Shown: positions 52,281-60,755 of the stretch, piece by piece
Numbering within the stretch: position 1 is the first letter of the stretch
Layout: every line of letters starts with the position of its first letter
NCBI GenBank assembly: GCA_021822605.1
Contig: JAKAQL010000008.1
Location: 1 to 64,000 of the forward strand
DNA: 64,000 bases
DNA from: Actinomycetes bacterium
GTDB taxonomy: Bacteria > Actinomycetota > Acidimicrobiia > Acidimicrobiales > Acidimicrobiaceae
Direction: 5' to 3'
Program-made: the position numbers and the translations under genes
Notes under the pieces: generated by a model
Database searches by the model: none
Told to the model about the DNA's origin: nothing
Seen by the model: the letters and a program-made list of their open reading frames with translations, nothing else

Positions 52281-52940
52281 ATGGAACGGACTGAACTGAC
52301 GAGAGAGCGGCATCGTGCCTCGAGGGACACGTCTTCTCTCTACCGGTTACTGGACTCTCAGATCATCGGACACGTGGCCATCCAGACAGATCATGGCCCA
52401 CTGGTGCTCCCGACGGCCATTGCGCGGGTCGAGGATCAACTGCTCATGCACGGGTCGGTTGCCTCTGGATGGATGCGCCGAGCCAAACGAGGCGAACAGG
52501 TCTCGGTCGCAGTCACTCAGGTCGATGGCGTTATCGTGGCGCGCAGCAGCTTCGAGTCAAGCATTCGTTATCAATCGGCGGTCATTTTCGGGAGACCGGA
52601 GCCTGTCGACGACGAGCGAAAGCTCTGGGCGCTGACGGTGCTGACTGAGAAGCTGATACCCGGACGAACAGCAGAGATTCGTGAACCCAGCGCTCGGGAG
52701 ATTGCACAGACGATGGTCCTATCGATACCGATCCACGAATGGTCGTTGAAGATCTCCAATGGATGGCCAGATGATGGGCCCGAAGATGTCGCCACGTCGG
52801 TGTGGGCTGGTGTGGTGCTCGATCAGCCAGGTACCGGTCGTATTTTAGAGGCGCCAGACCTGGCCGCCGGAGTTCCGGTACCGTCCTCGGTGCGTGCGCT
52901 CGCGCACAGGAGCATGCCACTAGGCGATGCAGGGTCGTAG
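52281..52940 (+). CDS. pyridoxamine 5'-phosphate oxidase family protein
   Basis: This 219-residue protein has a split-barrel flavin fold: LLDSQIIGHVAIQTDHGPLV, LLMHGSVASGWMRRAKRGEQ, SSFESSIRYQSAVIFGRPEP and EWSLKISNGWPDDGPEDVAT. It resembles the nitroimidazole-resistance (NimA)-type and FMN-binding members rather than PdxH. The AUG lies directly after a -10 element. Second PNPOx-fold gene in the window; the two are only distantly alike by eye. Confidence 0.83.
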   Translation: MERTELTRERHRASRDTSSLYRLLDSQIIGHVAIQTDHGPLVLPTAIARVEDQLLMHGSVASGWMRRAKRGEQVSVAVTQVDGVIVARSSFESSIRYQSAVIFGRPEPVDDERKLWALTVLTEKLIPGRTAEIREPSAREIAQTMVLSIPIHEWSLKISNGWPDDGPEDVATSVWAGVVLDQPGTGRILEAPDLAAGVPVPSSVRALAHRSMPLGDAGS

Positions 52941-53120
52941 CGTTTGGCGGCAGGGTCCCTAAGGTTGAGTTCTTCAAGGACAGGCTCGTGTAGGCGTTGT
53001 CGTAGATGGGTCGTAGTGGGGCATACTCGGCCTCGTTGCCAGCCAAGATTGGCCGTAAGGGTCGGTTGGTCGGCTCTCCTGATGAGCCAGGCGAAGAGGT
53101 ATGGGTGATGAGTCATCGGT

Positions 53121-53136
53121 GAGGAGAGACCTCCTC
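53121..53136 (+). promoter_or_regulatory. hairpin in the his leader
   Basis: GAGGAG-AGAC-CTCCTC forms a 6-bp GC-rich stem with a 4-base loop, 46 bases ahead of the hisD start. A four-codon frame ATG AGT CAT CGG TGA (MSHR) ends inside the stem. A control role is speculation; there is no run of His codons. Confidence 0.35.
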
Positions 53137-53181
53137 TACGGTAAACGATTGGCAGATCGAGTTAGAGAAAGGATGGTAACG

Positions 53182-54483
53182 ATGAGTTTCGAGGACGCAC
53201 TGAGGATCGTGGATCTTCGCGCCGTTCAAGAACCACTTCAGATCACCGATATCCCTCGTCCAGCTGCACCAGACAGTCAGATGGTTGATCAAGTGGGTGA
53301 GATCATCGACGAGGTCCGGGCGCACGGCGATCGAGCTCTTCTTCGGTTGACCGAGAAACTCGATCGTGTCACACTGACAACGTTATCGATTGGTCGCGAA
53401 GAGATGGAGGCAGCCTATCGTAGCCTTGCACCTGAACTGAGCCAGGCTCTTACCGTGGCGCATCGGCGTATTGCGCAGGTCTATGAGGCGGAGCTACCCA
53501 CATCATCCCGGGTGACGTCGGACGGTATTACAGTGATTCGACGGAATGTTCCAGTTCGATCTGCAGGTTGTTATGTTCCTGGCGGCGCTGCCCGCTATCC
53601 ATCGACCGTTTTACACACCGCGACGGTGGCTAGTGTTGCCGGTGTCGAACACGTGGTTGTGGCCACACCTCCCTTACCTGGCGGAGGTGTTGACGAGCCC
53701 ACCCTCGCCGCCTGTTTTGTAGCCGGGGTGGAGCGGCTCTACCCAGTTGGAGGTGCCCAAGCCATCGCAGCTCTGGCCTATGGAACAGACAGTATCGAAC
53801 GAGTTGATACCATCGTTGGTCCTGGGAACCTCTACGTAGCTCTCGCGAAGGCCCAGGTTGCCCTTGATGTTGGCATCGGTTCATCCTTTGCTGGACCATC
53901 TGAAGTGCTCGTCGTTGCCGACTCATCCGTCGATCCTCACTACGCCGCTATCGACCTCGCAGTTCAGGCTGAACATGGTCCGCATGGACTGGCTTGGCTG
54001 GTGACCTGGGATGAGCAGTACCTCCACGCCGTTGATGAGGCGTTGGCGGAGTATCTGCGGTCTGCTTCTCGGATGGAGGCGATCCGATCGACCCTGGCGA
54101 CCAATGGCTATGGTGCGCTGGTCCGCGATCGTCAACAAGCGATCGAGCTAGCCAACCTGATTGCTCCCGAGCACCTTGAGTTGCTCTACCAAGACGCTGA
54201 GGGTGATACCGGGTTGGTGAGAAACGCGGGTGTTATCTTCGTTGGTGTGGATGCTACGGCGGCCTTTGGGGACTATGTCGCCGGACCATCCCATGTGTTG
54301 CCGACCTATGGTACTGCGCGGTTTGCCAGTGGTCTTGGACTCGAAGACTTCTACCGGCGACAGCACACGGTGCTGATCAGTCCCACCGCAGTTCAGGAGC
54401 TCGGTTGGGCGGTTGAGGAGATCGCAAAGGTCGAAGGACTCACGGCACACGCTGAGTCCATATCGATTCGGAGGAGGTCGTGA
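53182..54483 (+). CDS. hisD: histidinol dehydrogenase
   Basis: I start at the ATG at 53182, with AAAGG eight to nine bases upstream; this gives 433 residues. HisD carries out the last two steps of histidine synthesis. The NAD/zinc sites are visible: PVGGAQAIAALAYGTDSI, VGPGNLYVALAKAQV, GPSEVLVVADSS, QAEHGPHGLAWLVTWD, LIAPEHLELL (catalytic Glu-His) and DYVAGPSHVLPTYGTARF. Its stop overlaps the hisC start. hisG and hisE, needed for the first steps, are not in this cluster. Confidence 0.96.
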   Translation: MSFEDALRIVDLRAVQEPLQITDIPRPAAPDSQMVDQVGEIIDEVRAHGDRALLRLTEKLDRVTLTTLSIGREEMEAAYRSLAPELSQALTVAHRRIAQVYEAELPTSSRVTSDGITVIRRNVPVRSAGCYVPGGAARYPSTVLHTATVASVAGVEHVVVATPPLPGGGVDEPTLAACFVAGVERLYPVGGAQAIAALAYGTDSIERVDTIVGPGNLYVALAKAQVALDVGIGSSFAGPSEVLVVADSSVDPHYAAIDLAVQAEHGPHGLAWLVTWDEQYLHAVDEALAEYLRSASRMEAIRSTLATNGYGALVRDRQQAIELANLIAPEHLELLYQDAEGDTGLVRNAGVIFVGVDATAAFGDYVAGPSHVLPTYGTARFASGLGLEDFYRRQHTVLISPTAVQELGWAVEEIAKVEGLTAHAESISIRRRS

Positions 54484-55517
54484 TGCTGGGGCCGTCGCAA
54501 CCACACGTGCTTGCTACGAGCTATCACTCTCCTCAGCTCGAGGTAGATCTCAAACTCAATACCAACGAATCTCCGCTGACTCCACCGGAAGGATTTCTTC
54601 GGGAGGTTGCAAATCAGATTCGTCGCTCGTCGCTGAATCGATATCCGGACCGTCAGGCGATGGAGTTGCGCACACGGTTGGGCGAACTCCATGGGGTAGG
54701 TGCGGAGGCAGTCTTTGTCGGGAATGGATCCAATGAGGTGTTGCAGACCATCTTCCTTGCCTACGGAGGGCCCGGGCGCAGTGCCTGGGTAGCCCAACCC
54801 ACGTACGGGATGTATGCGCAGATTGGAGCTACGACGCGAACGGAGGTGGTATCTGGAGGGCGGAATCAACATGGCGAGCTGACGGCGGATACGATTGCCT
54901 CCGATGTCTCGATGGTAGTGATCTGTGATCCGAACAACCCCACTGGGATGGTCGAACCCGTTGAGCTCCGCTCACTTCCGTCCATGCGTTCGGATCAATT
55001 CTTTCTCGTAGATCGGGCCTATCACGATTTTGACCAGCGGGAAATCCCTGAGTGGGGTGGCGAGAACGTCGCGGTGGTGCGGACGTTCTCGAAGGCGTTT
55101 TCCCTTGCCGGTCTACGGCTGGGGTATGTGATCGCAGATCCAGCGGTCATCGACGCCCTCTACGGGATTGTCTTGCCTTACCACTTGTCGGCCCTCACGC
55201 AGGTAGTCGCGTTGACTGCCCTCGATTGGCGACAGGAACTGCAAGCGATGGTTGGGGTTGTGATCGTAGAACGTGAAGCGATGATCAGCCGACTAGCGTC
55301 GATGGGACTCTCCCCATATCCGTCAGCTACCAACTTCATCCTTGTTGACATGGGTGTGCATGATGCTCACGAGCTATGGCAACTCCTCCTGGAGCGGTCT
55401 ATTCTGGTGCGGGATGCGAGTCAGTGGCCAGGAGTGGGAAATGGATTACGGATCACGATTGGTACTCCCGAGGAGAATGCACGATTATTGTCTGCCCTTG
55501 AGGAGGTGCTGTCATGA
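54480..55517 (+). CDS. hisC: histidinol-phosphate aminotransferase
   Basis: This 345-residue type I PLP aminotransferase has LKLNTNESPLTPPEG, FVGNGSNEVLQTIF, VICDPNNPTGMVE, DRAYHDF and the PLP-binding Lys in RTFSKAFSLAGLRLGYVIA. It converts imidazole-acetol phosphate and Glu to histidinol phosphate. The start (GTG 54480 or ATG 54483) overlaps the hisD stop, and its stop overlaps hisB by four bases. Confidence 0.95.
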   Translation: MMLGPSQPHVLATSYHSPQLEVDLKLNTNESPLTPPEGFLREVANQIRRSSLNRYPDRQAMELRTRLGELHGVGAEAVFVGNGSNEVLQTIFLAYGGPGRSAWVAQPTYGMYAQIGATTRTEVVSGGRNQHGELTADTIASDVSMVVICDPNNPTGMVEPVELRSLPSMRSDQFFLVDRAYHDFDQREIPEWGGENVAVVRTFSKAFSLAGLRLGYVIADPAVIDALYGIVLPYHLSALTQVVALTALDWRQELQAMVGVVIVEREAMISRLASMGLSPYPSATNFILVDMGVHDAHELWQLLLERSILVRDASQWPGVGNGLRITIGTPEENARLLSALEEVLS

Positions 55518-56104
55518 GATCAGCAAAGTTTGAGCGTAGTTCACAGGAGACGCAGATCGTGATCGTGCTCAATCTTGATGGAGGACCCTCCTCGGTCTCG
55601 ACACCGGTTCCCTTCTTCTCGCACATGTTGAACCAGTTTGCTGTCCACGGTTCTATCGGTCTCTCGGTTGAGGCCACCGGGGACTGGATGGTCGACGCCC
55701 ACCACCTGGTAGAGGATACAGGTATCGCTTTGGGCAGTGCCTTTCGTAGCGCACTTGGTGACCGCGTCGGTATCGAGCGTTTCGCGGATCGGGTCATACC
55801 ACTGGATGAGTCACTAGTTCAGGTTGCTGTCGATCTGTCCGGTCGCGGTATGGCCGTCGTCGAGCTCGCAGGTAATCACTCACTAGCCCTTGGTACCCCT
55901 CCGTTCTATATGGAGCATGCGGAGGAGTTTTTTGCTGCGTTCGCCCGACATGGAGGCTGCACGTTGCACATACGATCGCTCAGTGATGGGAATACCCACC
56001 ATCAACTCGAGGCTGCCTTCAAAGGGTTCGCCAGAGCTGTACGTGATGCGGCGCGGGTCACCTCGACGCAGGTTCCGAGTTCGAAGGGTTTGCTTGATGG
56101 ATGA
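55514..56104 (+). CDS. hisB: imidazoleglycerol-phosphate dehydratase
   Basis: This 196-residue protein has the two-repeat fold with metal ligands in PFFSHMLNQFAVHG and DAHHLVEDTGIALGSAF, and in MEHAEEFFAAFARHGGCTL and NTHHQLEAAFKGFARAV. It is the stand-alone IGPD, without the histidinol phosphatase domain of the enterobacterial HisB. It overlaps hisC, and a gap of about 100 bases to hisH follows. Confidence 0.95.
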   Translation: MRSAKFERSSQETQIVIVLNLDGGPSSVSTPVPFFSHMLNQFAVHGSIGLSVEATGDWMVDAHHLVEDTGIALGSAFRSALGDRVGIERFADRVIPLDESLVQVAVDLSGRGMAVVELAGNHSLALGTPPFYMEHAEEFFAAFARHGGCTLHIRSLSDGNTHHQLEAAFKGFARAVRDAARVTSTQVPSSKGLLDG

Positions 56105-56209
56105 GCGCCCGCGCGTGGTAACCGTTCTGCATGGAACCCCGAGATGACACTAGGACCACTCGGCTCAGGTGATTGTGACAGCCCTGGCTCCGATCAGATA
56201 CCGACATCC

Positions 56210-56818
56210 ATGGAGATAGCGATTGTCGATTACGGAATTGGAAATCTCGGATCGCTCTCGAACGCACTCAGGCAGCTTGGTCATCGACCAGTCTTCATCG
56301 ATGACCCCCACATGTTGGAGAGATACGATCGTGCTCTTCTTCCTGGCGTTGGTCATTTTGGGGCGTGCGCTGTTCGACTTCGCCAGGCTGGTTTTGAGCA
56401 GCCGATTCTGGAGCGAGTCCAAAATGGTCGATGGCTCCTTGGCATCTGTGTTGGCATGCAGCTCTTCTTTGAGGGCTCTGATGAGTCCGAGGAGGCGGGG
56501 CTTGGCATCCTTGAGGGACGAGTTGAGCGCATGCAACCTGGGTTACGACTCCCGGAGATGCAGTGGAATCGTCTCTGCTTCGACACACCGACCCACCCGC
56601 TGTTTACCTCATTTACTGCCGAGGTGTGGACCTACTTTGTGCATTCGTATGCGGTAAGGGAGAGCGATGATGCGATCGCTTGGGAGGAGTATGGCCGGCG
56701 TTACGTAGCAGCAGTTGCTCATGGGTCACTGCTTGGCTTCCAGTTCCATCCCGAGAAGTCGAGTCGAGTCGGCCTGCGGATCCTCGGTGCGGCTCTTGGG
56801 TTGGGGATGGAGCGTTGA
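56210..56818 (+). CDS. hisH: imidazole glycerol phosphate synthase subunit HisH
   Basis: I start at the ATG at 56210, because the family begins right there (MEIAIVDYGIGNLGSLSNAL); the track's ATG at 56144 would add 22 residues. The protein is 202 residues, a class I glutamine amidotransferase with nucleophile WLLGICVGMQLFFEG and the His-Glu pair in GFQFHPEKSSRVG. It supplies ammonia to HisF. Its stop overlaps the hisA start (TGATG). Confidence 0.94.
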   Translation: MEIAIVDYGIGNLGSLSNALRQLGHRPVFIDDPHMLERYDRALLPGVGHFGACAVRLRQAGFEQPILERVQNGRWLLGICVGMQLFFEGSDESEEAGLGILEGRVERMQPGLRLPEMQWNRLCFDTPTHPLFTSFTAEVWTYFVHSYAVRESDDAIAWEEYGRRYVAAVAHGSLLGFQFHPEKSSRVGLRILGAALGLGMER

Positions 56819-57570
56819 TGAGATTTTTGCCGGCCGTCGACATCCTTGATGGGCAAGCGGTGCGCCTCACGCAGGGGGACTATGCCGCAAGGACGATCTT
56901 CGGGGACGCCGAGGAGGTAGTGGATCGACTGCTCGAGGAGGGTGCCGATGCACTTCACCTGGTCGATCTCAATGCGGCGAGAGATCCACAGGATCGACAA
57001 AACCACGCGCTCCTCGAACGATGCCTAGCGAGGGCGCGGGAGTACAAGGCCTTGGTGGAGCTCGGCGGGGGTGTTCGCGATAGGGCGACGGTTGGCGCGT
57101 TCCTGGACCTTGGGGTCGATCGTGTTATCGTTGGAACCTCGGCTCTTGAGGCGGAGGGTTGGGTGTTTGATCTGGAGGAGGATTGGCGCACCAGGATCGT
57201 GGTATCGCTCGACTTTCGCATGCGTGATGGCCAGGCGTGGGTAGTCATGGATGCCTGGCGGCACACGAGCGCGTTTCGCTTGGAGGAGGCGGTTGACGAC
57301 TTTTCTCAGCGTGGTTTTGTCCTGCAGTTGATCACGCCAGTCTCACGAGATGGGATGGCAAGTGGACCAGATCTTCCGTTGTACCGATATCTTGTTGCTG
57401 AGTATCCGATCGGTTTGATCGCCTCTGGTGGGATCCGCGACGCTCAGGATCTTCAAGCACTTGCGTCGATCGTGCCAGGGCGAGGTCGCATGGACGGTGC
57501 GATCGTCGGAACCGCGCTCTACCGCGGGACACTGACGGTCGCAGAGGGATTGCAGGCATGCAACAGGTGA
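56818..57570 (+). CDS. hisA: ProFAR isomerase HisA (possibly PriA)
   Basis: This 250-residue barrel starts at the ATG overlapping the hisH stop; the track's upstream start is inside hisH. Motifs are FLPAVDILDGQAVRLTQGDY (Asp), LHLVDLNAARDP, LGGGVRDRATV, VIVGTSALEAEGW, VVSLDFRMRDGQAWVV (Asp), ITPVSRDGMASGPD and IASGGIRDAQDL. It isomerises ProFAR. In many actinobacteria PriA also does the TrpF step. Here the region that aligns with Arg143-Trp145 of Mycobacterium PriA reads DAWR, so the Trp is kept but the Arg is not evident. Bifunctionality is open. Confidence 0.93.
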   Translation: MRFLPAVDILDGQAVRLTQGDYAARTIFGDAEEVVDRLLEEGADALHLVDLNAARDPQDRQNHALLERCLARAREYKALVELGGGVRDRATVGAFLDLGVDRVIVGTSALEAEGWVFDLEEDWRTRIVVSLDFRMRDGQAWVVMDAWRHTSAFRLEEAVDDFSQRGFVLQLITPVSRDGMASGPDLPLYRYLVAEYPIGLIASGGIRDAQDLQALASIVPGRGRMDGAIVGTALYRGTLTVAEGLQACNR

Positions 57571-58325
57571 GAATCATTCCTTGTCTGGATGTTACGCAGG
57601 GTCGAGTGGTCAAAGGCGTCTCGTTTCTCGAACTTCGCGATGCCGGTGATCCGGTGGCGATGGGGGAGCACTATAGCGAGGCGGGAGCCGATGAACTCGT
57701 ATATCTCGACATCACTGCCACCACCTCGGCTCGGACGACAATGGTCGATCTTGCGGCGCAGGTGGCGGAGCGTGCACTGATTCCGTTTACCGTAGGCGGA
57801 GGAGTGGACTCACTTGCCGTCGCCAGCAGCCTCTTGCGGGTCGGGGCAGACAAGGTATCGGTGAACTCGGCGGCAGTGCGTGATCCACACCTTATTCGTG
57901 AGATTGCCGACGTCTACGGCAATCAGTGTGTAGTGGTCGCGATCGACGTTCGTCGAACGCGGGGTGACTACGAGGTCGTAACTCATGGTGGAACGCGCCC
58001 GACCGGTCTCGAACTCTCCGCATGGCTCGACCGGGTGCAACAAGAGGGTGCGGGTGAACTGCTGGTGACGTCGATGGATCAGGATGGCCAGCAAGCGGGG
58101 TATGACCGGGCGCTCTATGCTAAAGTGCTCGCCGAGACCGATGTACCTGTCATCGCGTCCGGTGGCGTCGGTAGTCTCGATGATTTTCTGGCCGGCGCGA
58201 CACTCGGCGTCCAGGGATTGCTGGCAGCGAGTGTTTTTCACTTCGGTACGTTTACCGTAGGTCAGGTCAAAGAGTATCTTGGGCGTGCTGGAGTGGTTGT
58301 TCGAAGTGGAGATGAGGGAGCATAA
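57558..58325 (+). CDS. hisF: imidazole glycerol phosphate synthase subunit HisF
   Basis: This 255-residue barrel has RIIPCLDVTQGRVVKGVSFL (Asp), LVYLDITATTSARTTM, FTVGGGVDSLAVASSLLRVG, KVSVNSAAVRDPHLI, VVVAIDVRRT (Asp), VTSMDQDGQQAGYD and VIASGGVGSLDDFL. It closes the imidazole ring using ammonia from HisH. The start overlaps hisA by 13 bases. Confidence 0.95.
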   Translation: MQQVRIIPCLDVTQGRVVKGVSFLELRDAGDPVAMGEHYSEAGADELVYLDITATTSARTTMVDLAAQVAERALIPFTVGGGVDSLAVASSLLRVGADKVSVNSAAVRDPHLIREIADVYGNQCVVVAIDVRRTRGDYEVVTHGGTRPTGLELSAWLDRVQQEGAGELLVTSMDQDGQQAGYDRALYAKVLAETDVPVIASGGVGSLDDFLAGATLGVQGLLAASVFHFGTFTVGQVKEYLGRAGVVVRSGDEGA

Positions 58326-58335
58326 GGAGTGCGAA

Positions 58336-58665
58336 ATGAGTGACCTTGGGCCAAAGAAACAGGCGATAACGATGCTTGCCGACCGCCTGCTTGTCCAGGT
58401 TCCTACCACAGAGGGCGAGCGCACCGCACGTTCCGGGATCCTCATCCCTGCGACGGCACAGGTGGCAAAACGGCTCACCTGGACAGAAGTTGTGGCGATT
58501 GGGCCAGCGGTCAGAACTATCAAACAGGGCGACCTCGTCCTCTTCTCGCCAGAAGATCGGTTTGAGGTCGAGATCCAGGCAGAGACCTATCTGATTCTGC
58601 GCGAACGCGATATCCATGCCGTTGCCTCCGATCGGATCGATTCCGGGACTGGCCTGTATCTTTAG
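58336..58665 (+). CDS. actinobacterial GroES-like co-chaperonin
   Basis: The start is the ATG at 58336, seven bases after an AAGGAG site, so the track's longer form is not needed. The 109-residue protein has the Cpn10 fold: ADRLLVQVPTTEGERTARSG, ILIPATAQVAKRLTWTEVVA, GPAVRTIKQGDLVLFSPEDR and LILRERDIHAVASDR. It resembles a conserved GroES-like protein of actinobacteria that differs from the partner of GroEL. No groEL is present. It sits 10 bases after hisF within the his cluster. Confidence 0.85.
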   Translation: MSDLGPKKQAITMLADRLLVQVPTTEGERTARSGILIPATAQVAKRLTWTEVVAIGPAVRTIKQGDLVLFSPEDRFEVEIQAETYLILRERDIHAVASDRIDSGTGLYL

Positions 58666-58811
58666 TTCTGACGGTGATCACCCTATGCGATTGATGAAGG
58701 ATTGTTCGGTCTTCGGATCTGCTGTGTGGCGGTGCGAGTTGGCTGTACCGGTAGCAGTCCTCGCTGGTGAGTACCGATATCGGGAGAGAGTAGATTGGAG
58801 AGTGAGTAGTA

Positions 58812-59168
58812 GTGGGTATTGAGTATGACGATGAGCTCTTGGCAAGTCTCGTCTTCGACGGTCGGGGTCTCATGCCTGCGGTGGTCGTCGACGATGAGGA
58901 GCGGGTATTAATGGTCGCCTGGGTCGACGAGGAGGCCATTCGTCGGATGCTACTCGACGGCGAGACGTGGTTCTATTCACGCTCACGTCAGGAGTACTGG
59001 CACAAGGGCGCTACCTCTGGAAACACCCAAAAGGTGCTCGCCATCGTCGTCGATTGTGACGCCGACACCTTGCTCATCAGGGTCCATCAAAATGGTGGTG
59101 GGGCCTGTCACACTGGGACCTACAGCTGCTTTACCCGTATGATGGCCCACCGTGTTGGTCAGCCATGA
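58812..59168 (+). CDS. hisI: phosphoribosyl-AMP cyclohydrolase
   Basis: This 118-residue enzyme from a GTG start has LMPAVVVDDEERVLMVAWVD, TWFYSRSRQEYWHKGATSGN, and the zinc site DCDADTLLIRVHQNGGGACH, ACHTGTYSCF. It opens the adenine ring of phosphoribosyl-AMP. It lacks a HisE domain, and no hisE is here. Its stop overlaps the trpE ATG (ATGA). A TAGATT -10-like element is at 58791, so hisI-trpE may also have its own promoter. Confidence 0.94.
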   Translation: MGIEYDDELLASLVFDGRGLMPAVVVDDEERVLMVAWVDEEAIRRMLLDGETWFYSRSRQEYWHKGATSGNTQKVLAIVVDCDADTLLIRVHQNGGGACHTGTYSCFTRMMAHRVGQP

Positions 59169-60676
59169 ACTTCGACGATTTTCGGAAAGCTGCGAGGAGG
59201 TACTCTCTCGTCGCACTGACAGAGACACTCATGGTCGATACCATCACCCCGGTGGCTGCCTTTGAGGCTTTGATAGGGGCCGATGGGGATGGGGTGATCT
59301 TTGAGTCAGTCGATCAGGTCGGTCGCTGGTCCCGCTTCTCGTTCGTAGGACGCGCCCCCATCGGCCGAGTCCTTATGCGAGGAGGTGTGATCGAGATCGA
59401 CGGACGATTGCCAGTGGAGCCTTTGGCGACCGATGGCATCTTCGATTACTTGGAGCGACTGACTGACGCTCTCTCGATGCAACCGATGGGTGCTATTCCT
59501 TTCGCCGGGGGGCTTTTGGGTTATCTCGGTTACGATGTTGTCCGAGAGATCGAACCCACAATCGGCGAGACTGTTGAGGATGATCTCGGCCTGCCTGATG
59601 TGCTTCTCTCCGTCATCGGAGAGCTGGTGGTTTTTGATCACTGGGCACAGACAGTCACCCTGGTTGTCAACGTCCTGGTTGACCCAGACGGAGACGAGGA
59701 GGAGCAGTACCAGTCTGCTCGCGACAACTTGTCACGGCTGGTCGAACAGTTCTGTCAGATCCGCTCAGGTCTGGCGCCGGGCCGTGTGAAGGTGGGTAGG
59801 GGAGCTGAAGAACTCCTTCTGGACAAGACTTCGACGGAGGCCTACGAAGCGATGGTCGAGCGCGCCAAGGAGTATATTCTCGCCGGTGATATCTTCCAGG
59901 TTGTGCTTTCGCGACGTTTTGACTTTCCGTTGTTGGCGGATCCGATTTCGCTCTATCGAGCCCTTCGTGTGACGAATCCAAGTCCGTATATGTATCTGTT
60001 GCAGTCACGCGAGATCTCCGTTGTTGGTTCCTCGCCAGAGGCATTGGTCACAGCTGATCGTAGCGGATCCGTCATGGTCCGGCCGATAGCAGGAACGCGG
60101 CCAAGAGGAGGGAGCGAAGAGGAGGACCTACGGTTGATCGCGGAACTTCAGAGCGATCCGAAGGAACGAGCTGAACACATCATGCTGGTCGATCTTGCGA
60201 GGAATGACGTTGGGAAGGTCGCTGAGTTCGGCTCCGTCCAGGTTGTCAATCTCATGGTTCCCGAGTTGTTCGCTAGGGTCATTCATCTCACCAGCGAGGT
60301 GGTCGGCAAATTGCGACCTGACGTGAGTCATGTCGATCTGCTGAAGGCGACACTCCCGGCTGGAACACTGAGCGGGGCGCCGAAGGTGCGTGCCATGCAG
60401 ATCATCGATGAACTCGAGACGACTCGACGCGGTGTCTACGGAGGGGTGGTCGGATATTTTAGCGCTCATGGAGACCTGGATTTTGCGATCGCAATTCGGA
60501 CCGCCGTCGTCGACCCTTCCGGGATGTGCCATCTCCAAGCTGGGGCTGGTATCGTCGCAGATTCGATCGGTTCCAATGAAGCTGCGGAGACAGTTGCCAA
60601 GGCCGCAGCGGTGGCAAGGGCTGTGCTGCTCGCTCGTGACTTGACGCGGAACGACCCCCCGCCATCGGAGGGATAG
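59165..60676 (+). CDS. trpE: anthranilate synthase component I
   Basis: This 503-residue chorismate-binding enzyme has the N-terminal feedback region (VFESVDQVGRWSRFSFVGR) and the C-terminal core: GDIFQVVLSRRFDFPL, NPSPYMYLLQSREISVVGSS, IAGTRPRGGSEEEDL, ERAEHIMLVDLARNDVGKVA and PAGTLSGAPKVRAMQIIDEL, then FAIAIRTAVV. It starts Trp synthesis from chorismate. The partner TrpG is not adjacent. It is translationally coupled to hisI, linking the two pathways. Confidence 0.96.
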   Translation: MNFDDFRKAARRYSLVALTETLMVDTITPVAAFEALIGADGDGVIFESVDQVGRWSRFSFVGRAPIGRVLMRGGVIEIDGRLPVEPLATDGIFDYLERLTDALSMQPMGAIPFAGGLLGYLGYDVVREIEPTIGETVEDDLGLPDVLLSVIGELVVFDHWAQTVTLVVNVLVDPDGDEEEQYQSARDNLSRLVEQFCQIRSGLAPGRVKVGRGAEELLLDKTSTEAYEAMVERAKEYILAGDIFQVVLSRRFDFPLLADPISLYRALRVTNPSPYMYLLQSREISVVGSSPEALVTADRSGSVMVRPIAGTRPRGGSEEEDLRLIAELQSDPKERAEHIMLVDLARNDVGKVAEFGSVQVVNLMVPELFARVIHLTSEVVGKLRPDVSHVDLLKATLPAGTLSGAPKVRAMQIIDELETTRRGVYGGVVGYFSAHGDLDFAIAIRTAVVDPSGMCHLQAGAGIVADSIGSNEAAETVAKAAAVARAVLLARDLTRNDPPPSEG

Positions 60677-60693
60677 CTGTGGCGCGGAGATAA

Positions 60694-60753
60694 AGGTAGG
60701 GAAGCAGCGGAATGGGTAGGGAACCGGCGGAATGGGTAGGGAACCGGCGGATT
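60694..60753. repeat. three 20-base tandem copies
   Basis: Three direct copies of about 20 bases (GGGTAGGGAACCGGCGGAAT and variants) fill the 80-base gap between the trpE and ygfZ stops. Copies two and three differ by one base; the first has three or four changes. Confidence 0.75.
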
Positions 60754-60755
60754 AG

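Noticed and set aside
53101-53181. N-terminal extension of HisD in the track
   Set aside because: The family begins near the ATG at 53182 and the extension contains the leader hairpin.
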